Shown piece by piece: positions 54,965-62,812 of a stretch of DNA of 64,000 bases. The notes under the pieces are model-generated. The model saw only the letters and a program-made list of their open reading frames with translations, was not told the DNA's origin and did not search any database. The translations under genes and the position numbers were made by a program. Source of the DNA: Actinomycetospora sp. NBRC 106378 (GTDB taxonomy: Bacteria; Actinomycetota; Actinomycetes; Mycobacteriales; Pseudonocardiaceae). The DNA lies in contig NZ_BSTT01000015.1 of assembly GCF_030269685.1 (NCBI RefSeq), forward strand, positions 1-64,000, given 5' to 3'. Position 1 is the stretch's first letter, and every line of letters starts with the position of its first letter.

Positions 54965-55112
54965 GGATCGGGCGGGGACGAAGCCACCCCGACCCGGTGG
55001 GCTGTGCACTGCCGGACGGCACCCGATCCGGGTGGACTTGGTCTCGTCGGAGTTGAAGCGGGTCCCGATGCGCCAGAGCGGTGCGGGCCCTCCCCGGAAA
55101 TGAGGCACCGTC

Positions 55113-55934
55113 ATGGAGATCCAGGTCCTGGGCCCCCTCGAGGCTCGCGTCAACGGACGCTCGATCCTCCCCACCGCCGCGAAGCCGCGTCAGGTGCTCG
55201 CCCTGCTCGCGCTGCACGCCGGCGCCGTCGTCCCCGTCTCGACGATCGTCGACGAACTCTGGGGCGAGAACCCCCCGCGCAGCGCGCAGACCACCCTGCA
55301 GACCTACGTGATGCAGCTGCGTCGCCTGCTCGACGCGGCTCTCGCGCCGAACGGCCGGTCCGCGAAGGACGTGCTCACGACCCGCTTCGGCGGCTACATG
55401 CTCGACGTCGACCCGGAGTGCGTCGACGCCACCGAGTTCGCCCGCCTGGCCGAGGCCGGCCGGCGCGCCTTCGACTACGGCGACCACGACGCCGCCGCCC
55501 GGCTGCTCGACGAGGCCCAGCGCCTGTGCCGGGGGGCCACCCTCGTCGACGTCGCGGTCGGGCTGCCGCTGGGCATGGAGATCACCCGGCTCGAGGAGAC
55601 CCGGCTCGCGGCCCTCGAGAACCGCATCGAGGCCGAGCTGTCGCTGGGCCGCCACCAGAGCCTGCTCGGCGAGCTCTCGATGCTGTGCGCTCGGTACCCG
55701 ATGAACGAGAACCTCCGCGCCCAGCAGATGCTCGCGCTCTACCGGTCCGGGCGCCAGTGGCAGGCCCTCGAGGTGTTCGGCTCGCTGCGCGCCACCCTCG
55801 TCGACGAGCTCGGCGTCGAGCCGTCCGCCCGTCTGCAGGCGCTGCAGCACCGGATCCTCGACTCCGACCCGGCCCTCGAGCTCCGTCCCGCCCACCTCGA
55901 GCCGGGCCTCCAGATCGCCTCCAGCGCCTCCTGA
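55113..55934 (+). CDS. SARP-family pathway activator (AfsR/DnrI/RedD type)
   Basis: 273 residues: an OmpR-type winged helix at the N terminus (MEIQVLGPLEARVNG...KPRQVLALLALHAGAVVPVSTIVDELWG...LQTYVMQLRRLLD) and a bacterial transcriptional activation domain with TPR-like helices (about 110-250). SARPs activate antibiotic genes by binding heptameric direct repeats of 11-bp period. Such repeats are visible at 32340, 45264 and 49280. ATG 55113 follows GAGG. It leads the ACP-KR-ARO/CYC-reductase operon. Confidence 0.93.
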   Translation: MEIQVLGPLEARVNGRSILPTAAKPRQVLALLALHAGAVVPVSTIVDELWGENPPRSAQTTLQTYVMQLRRLLDAALAPNGRSAKDVLTTRFGGYMLDVDPECVDATEFARLAEAGRRAFDYGDHDAAARLLDEAQRLCRGATLVDVAVGLPLGMEITRLEETRLAALENRIEAELSLGRHQSLLGELSMLCARYPMNENLRAQQMLALYRSGRQWQALEVFGSLRATLVDELGVEPSARLQALQHRILDSDPALELRPAHLEPGLQIASSAS

Positions 55935-56006
55935 GGCCGAGCGCGCATCGTCGTCCCCGGCACCACTCCCGGCGGCACGGCCACCGGACCACGGAAGGGA
56001 ACCGTC

Positions 56007-56267
56007 ATGAGCGAGCTCAGCCTCGAGGACCTGAAGAGCATCATGCGCGCCGCGGTCGGCGACGACGAGGACGTCGACCTCTCGCGCGACATCCTCGACG
56101 TCCCGTTCACCGACCTCGGCTTCGACTCCCTCGCGATGCTGGAGATGGCGACGCTGGTCAAGCGCCGCACCGGCATCGCGATCTCCGACGACGACCTGGA
56201 GCACCTGCACACCCCGCGGGGACTGCTCGAGGTCGTCGCCGCCGGCGCCGTCGCGGACGCGGCATGA
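56007..56267 (+). CDS. Type II PKS acyl carrier protein
   Basis: 86 residues, with the phosphopantetheine Ser in FTDLGFDSLAMLEMATLVKRR, typical of aromatic PKS ACPs. It carries the growing chain for KS-alpha/CLF, which are encoded about 26 kb away. ATG 56007 is preceded by GGAAGGGAACC. Its stop codon overlaps the ketoreductase start (ATGA). Confidence 0.95.
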   Translation: MSELSLEDLKSIMRAAVGDDEDVDLSRDILDVPFTDLGFDSLAMLEMATLVKRRTGIAISDDDLEHLHTPRGLLEVVAAGAVADAA

Positions 56268-57037
56268 GCGGGGCCGCGTTCGTCACCGGCTTCACCGAGG
56301 GCATCGGGCTCGCCGTCACCGCGACGCTCGCCCGGGCAGGACTGTCCGTGTTCGGCTGCGCCCGCAGCGCGGACGACGTCGCCGCGACCGTGAAGCGCTT
56401 CACCGACGACAGGCTCGACGTCGACGGCACCACCTGCGACGTCACGGACACGGCCGCCGTCCGCGCCGCGGTCGAGGCGGCCGTGGCCCGCTACGGACGG
56501 ATCGAGGTCCTCGTCAACAACGCCGGCCGCAACGGCGGCGGGGAGACCGCGACGATGGACGAGGCGCTCTGGCTCGACGTCGTGGACACCAACCTCAACT
56601 CGGTCTTCCGGGTCACCCGCGAGGTCCTGACGACGGGGCGGATGCGGGACGGCGCGAGCGGCCGGATCGTCAACATCGCCTCGACCGGCGGCAAGCAGGG
56701 CGTCCCGCTGGCGGCGCCGTACTCGGCCTCGAAGGCGGGCGTCGTCGGCTTCAGCAAGGCCGTCGGGCTGGAGCTCGCGCGCACCGGCATCACGGTCAAC
56801 GCCGTCTGCCCGGGCTACACCGAGACGGCGATGGCGGCCCGGGTCCGCCAGGGCCACGCCGACCACTACGGCACCACGCCGGAGGCGGTGAAGGAGAAGT
56901 TCGAGGCCCGCATCCCCCTCGGTCGCTACGTCGCGGTCGAGGAGGTGGCCGCGATGGTCGGCTACCTCGTCTCCGACGCCGCCGCGTCCGTCACCGCCCA
57001 GGCCCTCAACGTCTGCGGCGGGCTCGGGAACTACTGA
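56264..57037 (+). CDS. Aromatic polyketide ketoreductase (ActIII-like, C9 KR)
   Basis: 257 residues of SDR fold. TGFTEGIG replaces the usual TGATSGIG, NNAG is present, catalytic Ser lies in NIASTGGKQGV and YSASKAG carries Tyr and Lys. GKQGVPLAAPYSASKAGVVGF matches the ActIII group that reduces the C9 carbonyl of the nascent poly-beta-ketone, which sets the first ring. NADPH dependent. Coupled to the ACP and followed by the aromatase/cyclase. Confidence 0.93.
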   Translation: MSGAAFVTGFTEGIGLAVTATLARAGLSVFGCARSADDVAATVKRFTDDRLDVDGTTCDVTDTAAVRAAVEAAVARYGRIEVLVNNAGRNGGGETATMDEALWLDVVDTNLNSVFRVTREVLTTGRMRDGASGRIVNIASTGGKQGVPLAAPYSASKAGVVGFSKAVGLELARTGITVNAVCPGYTETAMAARVRQGHADHYGTTPEAVKEKFEARIPLGRYVAVEEVAAMVGYLVSDAAASVTAQALNVCGGLGNY

Positions 57038-57061
57038 CCCACGCCACACCAGGAGACGACC

Positions 57062-58051
57062 GTGACCGAACTCGCCGACGTCACCACGACCGCTGCCGGT
57101 CGTGTCGAGATGGTGCACACCGAGCTCGTCGCCGCCCCCGCGCGGGACGTCTACGAGCTCGTCGCGGACGTGACGGCCTGGCCCCACACCTTCGGGCCGA
57201 CCGTGCACGTCGAGGTACTCGAGTCCACGCCCGCGTGGGAGCACCTGCGGATCTGGGCCTTCGCACACGGCACCGTGCGGACCTGGACCTCGCACCGCAC
57301 GCTCGACCCGGAAGCACTCACCGTGGACTTCCGCCAGGGCCGCCCCGCGGCGCCGGTCCGCACCATGGGCGGCCAGTGGCGGCTGCTGCCGCAGGACGAC
57401 GGGCGGACCCTGGTGGAGCTGCGCCACGACTTCACCGCCGCCGACGTGGAGGCGATCGACCTGATCCGTCGCGCCGTCGACGTGAACAGCACGGCCGAGC
57501 TCGCCGCGCTGCGCGAGGCGGCCGAGCAGGGCGCGTCCCGCGCCGACCTCGTCCTCGAGTTCGCCGACTCCGTGGAGATCGACGGGGCGGCCGACGACGT
57601 CGCCGGCTTCCTGCGCGACGCGGCGCTCTGGCCCGCCCGGCTCCCGCACGTGGCGCGGCTGGACGTGACGGAGGACGAGCCGGGCGTGCAGGTGATGTCC
57701 ATGGACACGCGCTCCACGGACGGCTCGCTGCACACGACGGAGTCGGTGCGGGTGTGCCTGCCGGACGGCGGCATCGTCTACAAGCAGACCGCCACCCCCG
57801 CGGTGATGGCCGCCCACACCGGCCGGTGGAGCATCACCGAGGTCCCGGCGCGGCCCGGCCGGGTGGTCGCGACCTCGGCCCACACCGTGGTGCTCCGACC
57901 CGAGGAGGTCGCCGCGCTCCTCGGGACCCGCGACCTCGTGCGGGCCCGCGCCATGGTCCGGCACGCCCTCGGGACCAACAGCCGGACCACCCTGGCGCAC
58001 GCGAAGGCCTTCGCCGAGGGCCGGGCCGCGACCGGGCGGGCGGCGGCCTGA
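57062..58051 (+). CDS. Didomain aromatase/cyclase (SRPBCC x2)
   Basis: 329 residues with two START-like halves: MVHTELVAAPARDVYELVADVTAWPHTFGPTVHVE (about 18-55) and LVLEFADSVEIDGAADDVAGFLRDAALWPARLPHV (about 162-200). Didomain ARO/CYCs follow C9 ketoreduction and aromatise the first ring of reduced polyketides, as ActVII does. GTG 57062 follows AGGAGA. The stop overlaps the next ATG by one base. Confidence 0.92.
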   Translation: MTELADVTTTAAGRVEMVHTELVAAPARDVYELVADVTAWPHTFGPTVHVEVLESTPAWEHLRIWAFAHGTVRTWTSHRTLDPEALTVDFRQGRPAAPVRTMGGQWRLLPQDDGRTLVELRHDFTAADVEAIDLIRRAVDVNSTAELAALREAAEQGASRADLVLEFADSVEIDGAADDVAGFLRDAALWPARLPHVARLDVTEDEPGVQVMSMDTRSTDGSLHTTESVRVCLPDGGIVYKQTATPAVMAAHTGRWSITEVPARPGRVVATSAHTVVLRPEEVAALLGTRDLVRARAMVRHALGTNSRTTLAHAKAFAEGRAATGRAAA

Positions 58052-59292
58052 TGGACGTCGTCGTCGTCGGCGCCGGACAGGCCGGCCTCCAGGTCGCGGC
58101 ATCGCTGCGCGATCACGGCCACGACGGCCGGGTGGTCCTGCTCGGCGCCGAGGACGACGCGCCCTACCAGCGCCCGCCGCTGTCCAAGCACTACCTCGGC
58201 GGGCCGGGCGGCTCCCGCTCGGTCGCCCTGCGCGGGCCCGCCTGGTTCGCCGAGCACGGGATCGACCTGCGCACCGGGGCCCGGGTGAGCGCGATCGACC
58301 GCGCCGCCCGCTCGGTCCGGCTCGCGGACGGCACGGCCGTCGGTTACGACCACCTCGTCCTCGCGCTCGGGGCCCGGCCCCGGCGGCTCCCGGTCCCGGG
58401 GGCCGACCTCGCGGGCGTGGTCACCCTCCGCTCCCTGCCCGACGCCGACGCGCTCCGGCTCGCCCTCGCCCGGGACGTCCTCGACGTCGTGGTGATCGGC
58501 GCCGGCTTCCTCGGCCTCGAGCTGGCCGCGGCCGCCCGCACGCTCGGCCACACCGTGACCGTCGTGGAGCGGGCCGCCGCCGTCCTGCCCGGCGCGCTCT
58601 CCGCGCCGACCGCGGACGCCCTGGCCGCCGCCCACCGGCAGCAGGGCACCACGCTGCTGCTCGATCGACGCGTGGAGGGGTTCCTCGGCCGGGACGGTGC
58701 GGTGCGTGCCGTCCAGCTCGCCGACGGGACCCGGCTCGCCGCCGACCTCGTGGTCGTGGCCGTCGGCGCCGTCCCGCGCACCGGGCTCGCCCGCGCCGCG
58801 GGGCTCGCCGTCGGCGACGGCGCGCCCGCGGGTGTCGAGGGTGTCGAGGGTGTCGAGGTCGACGCGGCCCTGACGACCACGGACCCCGCGATCCGCGCCG
58901 TCGGCGACTGCGCCGCCTTCCCGTGCCCCGTCGGCGGGGCCCGCATCCGCGTCGAGTCCGTGCAGAACGCCGTCGACCAGGCCCGTTTCGTCGCCGCGTC
59001 CCTCCTCGGGACCGCAGCCGGGCCGACGTACTCCGACCTGCCGTGGTTCTGGACGAGCCAGCACGGCCTCACGGTGCAGATCGCCGGCCGAGCCGCCGGC
59101 CGGGACCGGACGAGGACCCTCGGGGACCCCGGTTCCGGCCGGTTCTCCACGCTGCGCTTCGGCGACGGCGTCCTCCGGTGCGTGGAGTCGGTGAACCGCC
59201 CCGCCGAGCACCTCGCGGCCCGGCGGCTCCTCGCCGCCGGCACGGTCGTGACCGCCGAGGTCGCAGGCCGTGCCGATTTCGCCCTCTGCTGA
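58051..59292 (+). CDS. Ferredoxin reductase (FAD/NAD-binding, P450 redox partner type)
   Basis: 413 residues. FAD motif VVVVGAGQAGLQVA at the N terminus, APYQRPPLSK near 42, second Rossmann motif VVIGAGFLGLELAAAARTLG near 147, IRAVGDCAAFP near 287 and VESVQNAVDQARFVA. It resembles putidaredoxin- and rhodocoxin-type reductases, and it would pass electrons from NAD(P)H to the ferredoxin at 30417 and on to the three P450s. A 9-bp repeat (58831-58859) encodes GVEGVEGVE. It ends the SARP operon. Confidence 0.9.
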   Translation: MDVVVVGAGQAGLQVAASLRDHGHDGRVVLLGAEDDAPYQRPPLSKHYLGGPGGSRSVALRGPAWFAEHGIDLRTGARVSAIDRAARSVRLADGTAVGYDHLVLALGARPRRLPVPGADLAGVVTLRSLPDADALRLALARDVLDVVVIGAGFLGLELAAAARTLGHTVTVVERAAAVLPGALSAPTADALAAAHRQQGTTLLLDRRVEGFLGRDGAVRAVQLADGTRLAADLVVVAVGAVPRTGLARAAGLAVGDGAPAGVEGVEGVEVDAALTTTDPAIRAVGDCAAFPCPVGGARIRVESVQNAVDQARFVAASLLGTAAGPTYSDLPWFWTSQHGLTVQIAGRAAGRDRTRTLGDPGSGRFSTLRFGDGVLRCVESVNRPAEHLAARRLLAAGTVVTAEVAGRADFALC

Positions 59293-59316
59293 ACCCCCTC
59301 CCCGTGCCGCTAGAGT
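59289..59316 (+). promoter_or_regulatory. Promoter of the response regulator: CTGAAC, 16 bp, TAGAGT
   Basis: TAGAGT at 59311-59316 with CTGAAC at 59289-59294 gives a plausible vegetative promoter overlapping the end of the reductase gene, leaving a leader of about 60 nt before GTG 59385. Confidence 0.4.
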
Positions 59317-59384
59317 GATCTCCGGGACGGCACCGGCCGGGGGGCGGCATCGCCGCGACGGAGCGTGGTCGGAGGGGCAACGCC

Positions 59385-59990
59385 GTGATCGACGTGATGA
59401 TCGCCGAGGACATGCACATGGTCCGGGGGGCGCTCATCGCGCTGCTCGATCTCGAGCCCGACATGCGCGTGGTCGCCGACGTGTCCTCGGGGGACCGCAT
59501 CCTGCCCGTCGCGCGGCAGTTCCGTCCGCACGTCGCGGTCATCGACATCGACCTGCCCGGCACCGACGGCCTCACGGCGGCCGCCGAGCTGCACGAGAAG
59601 CTGCCCACGACCCGGACCCTGATCCTCACCAGCCTCGGCCGCCCGGGCACCCTCCGCCGCGCGCTGGCGGCCAAGGTCTCCGGCTTCGTCCTCAAGGACG
59701 CGCCGCCGTCCGAGCTCGCGGACGCCGTCCGGGGCGTCGCCGCCGGACGGCGGGTGATCGACAGCAACCTCGCGCTCTCGGCGTGGGACAGCGGCGAGTG
59801 CCCGCTGACCGGTCGGGAGCTGGAGGTCCTGGCCCTCGCCGCCGACGGCACCGACGCCGACGACATCGCCGGCCGCCTCTACCTCTCCCTCGGGACGGTC
59901 CGCAACTACCTGACCTCGGCGGCCACCAAGCTCAACGCCCGCAACCGGGTCGACGCGGTGCGGATCGCCCGCGACGCCGGCTGGCTCTGA
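59385..59990 (+). CDS. NarL/LuxR-family response regulator
   Basis: 201 residues. Receiver domain with acidic pair E8/D9, phospho-acceptor Asp54 in AVIDIDLPGTDG, Thr/Ser in LILTSLG and Lys in GFVLKDAP. LuxR-type HTH at the C terminus (LTGRELEVLALAADGTDADDIAGRLYLSLGTVRNYLTSA). It pairs most simply with the duplicated histidine kinase at 52601, although the SARP operon lies between them. GTG 59385, GGAGGGG upstream. Confidence 0.9.
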   Translation: MIDVMIAEDMHMVRGALIALLDLEPDMRVVADVSSGDRILPVARQFRPHVAVIDIDLPGTDGLTAAAELHEKLPTTRTLILTSLGRPGTLRRALAAKVSGFVLKDAPPSELADAVRGVAAGRRVIDSNLALSAWDSGECPLTGRELEVLALAADGTDADDIAGRLYLSLGTVRNYLTSAATKLNARNRVDAVRIARDAGWL

Positions 59991-60000
59991 CCCCGGCACG

Positions 60001-60198
60001 TCACGCGACGCGCCGGTCCGACCCGGTGACCACCCACGAGCCCGGCGCCCGGTGCACCTCGGGCCGCCACCACGTCGGGGGCACGTCCGGGACCGGTGGC
60101 CCCGCCCGGGTGCCTCCGAGCGCCGCGGCCAGGGCGACGACGACGGCGGCCAGCTCCTCCGGGGTCGGAGACCCGGAGGTGACGACGATGTGGTCCAT
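60001..60198 (-). CDS. accE: Acyl-CoA carboxylase epsilon subunit
   Basis: 65 residues. The N-terminal segment VVTSGSPTPEELAAVVVALAAAL is typical of AccE/PccE peptides that bind and activate the carboxyltransferase beta subunit. WWRPEVHRAPGSW near the C terminus also fits. It follows the beta-subunit gene by 11 bp. Confidence 0.85.
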   Translation of the reverse strand: MDHIVVTSGSPTPEELAAVVVALAAALGGTRAGPPVPDVPPTWWRPEVHRAPGSWVVTGSDRRVA

Positions 60199-60209
60199 CG
60201 CGCGCTCCC

Positions 60210-61853
60210 TCAGACCGGCGGGTTGCCGTGCTTGCGCACGGGCGAGGCCCGGTACTTGGCCCGCAGCATGTCCAGCGACCGGATGAGCGTCAGGCGCGTG
60301 GAGGCCGGGCAGATGACGTCGTCGACGAGGCCGCGCTCGGCCGCGTAGTGCGGGTCGACGAGCTCCTCGCGGTAGCGCGCGAGCATCTCGGCCCGGGCCG
60401 CCTCGGGGTCGTCGGCCGTGGAGATCTGACGTCGGAAGATGACGTTCACCGCCCCCTCCGCCCCCATCACGGCGATCTCGTTGGTCGGCCACGCGAACGA
60501 CAGGTCGGCGCCGATCGACCGCGAGTCCATGACGATGTAGGCGCCGCCGTAGGCCTTGCGCAGGATGAGCTGGATCCGGGGCACCGTGGCGCTGCAGTAG
60601 GCGTAGAGCATCTTCGCGCCGTGCCGGATGATGCCGCCGTGCTCCTGGTCGGTGCCCGGGAGGAAGCCGGGGACGTCGAGCAGGGTCACGAGCGGGATGC
60701 TGAACGCGTCGCAGGTCTGCACGAACCGCGCCGCCTTGTCCGACGCGTCGATGTCCACCGTGCCGGCCATCGACCGCGGCTGGTTGGCGACGATCCCGAC
60801 GACGTGGCCGTCGAGCCGGGCGAGCGCGCAGACGATGTTGGTCGCCCAGCCCTCCTGGAGCTCGAGGAAGTCCCCGTCGTCGACGAGCTCGGTCAGGACG
60901 TCCCGCATGTCGTAGACGGCCGTCGTGTCCACCGGCACCAGCTCGAACATCCGCTCGTTGCCCCGGTCGACGGGGTCGTCCGTCGGCTCGACGGGCGGGG
61001 TGGAGCGGTTGTTCGAGGGCAGCATCGAGAGCAGGTGACGGACCTCGGCCAGGCACGACTCCTCGTCGTCGTGCACGAAGGTCGCCACGCCCGAGGTGCT
61101 CCCGTGCACGTCCGCCCCGCCGAGGCCGTTCTGGTCGATGGTCTCGCCGGTGACGGTGGCGACGACGTCCGGCCCGGTGATGAACATCTGCGCGGTGCCC
61201 CGCACCATGAAGATGAAGTCGGTGAGGGCGGGCGAGTAGGCGGCCCCACCCGCACAGGGTCCGAGGATGACGCTGATCTGGGGGATGACCCCCGAGGCCT
61301 CGGCGTTGCGGCGGAAGATGCCGCCGTACCCCGCGAGCGCCGTGACCCCCTCCTGGATCCGCGCCCCGGCCCCGTCGGACAGGCTCACCAGCGGTGCGCC
61401 GGTCGCGATCGCCATGTCCATGATCTTGTGGATCTTCTGCGCGTGCGCCTCCCCCAGCGACCCGCCGAAGACCCGGAAGTCGTGCGCGTACACGAAGACC
61501 GTGCGGCCGTCGACGGTGCCCCATCCGGCGACCACGCCGTCCCCGTGCGGCCGGTTCGCGTCCATGCCGAACGCGGTGGCGCGGTGCCGGCGCAACGGCT
61601 CCAGCTCGACGAAGGAGTCCTCGTCGAAGAGCAGGTCGAGGCGCTCGCGCACGGTCAGCTTCCCCTGGGCGTGCTGCCGTTCGGTGGCGGCCGACGGCCG
61701 CACCCGGAGCTCGGTCTTGAACCGGGTGAGCTCGGCGGCGTGGTCGCGCAGGTCGACGGGTCGGCGCCCGAACAACGGGTGCACGGTGGCACCGGCGGTC
61801 GGCGGATCGGCCGGGGCCGGCCGGACGGACAGGGGGACGGCGGGGTCGGTCAT
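60210..61853 (-). CDS. Acyl-CoA carboxylase beta (carboxyltransferase) subunit
   Basis: 547 residues of the AccD/PccB family: ARIQEGVTALAGYGGIF, GPCAGGAAYSPALTDF (oxyanion), GGADVHGSTSGVA, DVPGFLPGTDQE and GGAYIVMDS. It transfers the carboxyl group from biotin to acetyl-CoA or propionyl-CoA. Within this cluster it should raise malonyl-CoA (type II elongation) and perhaps methylmalonyl-CoA (type I module). The biotinylated alpha subunit is not in the window and may be shared with primary metabolism. ATG 61853 follows AGGAG. Confidence 0.93.
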   Translation of the reverse strand: MTDPAVPLSVRPAPADPPTAGATVHPLFGRRPVDLRDHAAELTRFKTELRVRPSAATERQHAQGKLTVRERLDLLFDEDSFVELEPLRRHRATAFGMDANRPHGDGVVAGWGTVDGRTVFVYAHDFRVFGGSLGEAHAQKIHKIMDMAIATGAPLVSLSDGAGARIQEGVTALAGYGGIFRRNAEASGVIPQISVILGPCAGGAAYSPALTDFIFMVRGTAQMFITGPDVVATVTGETIDQNGLGGADVHGSTSGVATFVHDDEESCLAEVRHLLSMLPSNNRSTPPVEPTDDPVDRGNERMFELVPVDTTAVYDMRDVLTELVDDGDFLELQEGWATNIVCALARLDGHVVGIVANQPRSMAGTVDIDASDKAARFVQTCDAFSIPLVTLLDVPGFLPGTDQEHGGIIRHGAKMLYAYCSATVPRIQLILRKAYGGAYIVMDSRSIGADLSFAWPTNEIAVMGAEGAVNVIFRRQISTADDPEAARAEMLARYREELVDPHYAAERGLVDDVICPASTRLTLIRSLDMLRAKYRASPVRKHGNPPV

Positions 61854-61864
61854 GGTGATGCTCC

Positions 61865-62812
61865 TCAGGCGTGGCAGTCGGGGAGTCCGCCGTGGAAGGC
61901 GACCATCTCGCGGAAGGACGCCCCGACGTCGAGGGGACGACCGGGTCGGTGCGGGTCGGCCTGGTCGGCCAGGGCCCGGTGCAGGTTGCCGACCAGTCGC
62001 TCCGGGTCGACGAGGTCCGCGAACTCCCCCAGGTCGGCGGCCCGGGCGATCTCGAGCGCTCCGAGGCCCGCCGCGGCGCCCTCCCGGGCGAGGCCCTCGA
62101 CCCAGCGGAGGTAGCGGGCCGTCCCGGCGAGGATCTCGGGTCCGCCCACCGGTCCGTGGCCGCACACCACCGTGGTGGCGCCGAGGCCGGCGAGCCGGTC
62201 GAGCGCCGTCAGGGACCCGCTGACCGAGCCCATGAGGCAGTAGGGCGTCACCCCGGACATGGCCACGTCGCCGGCGAGGAGCACCTTGCGGTCGGGCACC
62301 CAGACGACGACGTCGTTGGTCGTGTGGGCGGGTCCGACGTGGATCAGCTCGACCCGGAGCTCCCCGGCCCAGAGCGTGAGGCGGTCGGCGAACGTCACGT
62401 CGGGCAGGACCAGGGGATCCTCGCCCCAGTCCACGTCCGGCCACAGCGTCCGCAGCCCGAACCCCGCCTCGGCCATCTCCTGCCGGGTGCGCTCGTGGGC
62501 GACCACCACCGAGCCGGGGGCGAAGGCGGCGTTGCCGAAGACGTGGTCGCCGTGATGGTGGGTGTTGACGAGCACGTCGGGGACGCCGCCGACCACCCGG
62601 CCGACCGCACCCCGCAGCCGCCGCGCCCGGCGGGCGGTCGCGGCGGTGTCCACGAGGACGCTGCGCCCCTCCCCGACGATCAGGCCGGCGTTGCTCACGC
62701 ACCAGCCGCCGCCCTCCGCGACCGCGGCGAAGACGCCGTCCGCGACCTCCTGCAGATCCTCCTGCGGGGACGGCGGGGCCGATCCGGCTCGCACGGACGG
62801 GGTGAGGGTCAT
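61865..62812 (-). CDS. MBL-fold metallohydrolase, candidate polyketide cyclase/thioesterase
   Basis: 315 residues with the zinc motif THHHGDH (85-90, HxHxDH), HVGPAHTTNDVVVW, LLAGDVAMSG and VCGHGPVG. MBL enzymes of aromatic PKS clusters such as ActIV act as second-ring cyclase and thioesterase. Its place between the acyltransferase and carboxylase genes supports a biosynthetic role. Start overlaps the acyltransferase stop (ATGA). Confidence 0.78.
   Translation of the reverse strand: MTLTPSVRAGSAPPSPQEDLQEVADGVFAAVAEGGGWCVSNAGLIVGEGRSVLVDTAATARRARRLRGAVGRVVGGVPDVLVNTHHHGDHVFGNAAFAPGSVVVAHERTRQEMAEAGFGLRTLWPDVDWGEDPLVLPDVTFADRLTLWAGELRVELIHVGPAHTTNDVVVWVPDRKVLLAGDVAMSGVTPYCLMGSVSGSLTALDRLAGLGATTVVCGHGPVGGPEILAGTARYLRWVEGLAREGAAAGLGALEIARAADLGEFADLVDPERLVGNLHRALADQADPHRPGRPLDVGASFREMVAFHGGLPDCHA

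Noticed and set aside
58831-58859. Three 9-bp repeats (GTGTCGAGG) considered as a CRISPR or regulatory repeat
   Set aside because: They are in frame within the ferredoxin reductase (GVEGVEGVE), too short and without spacers.
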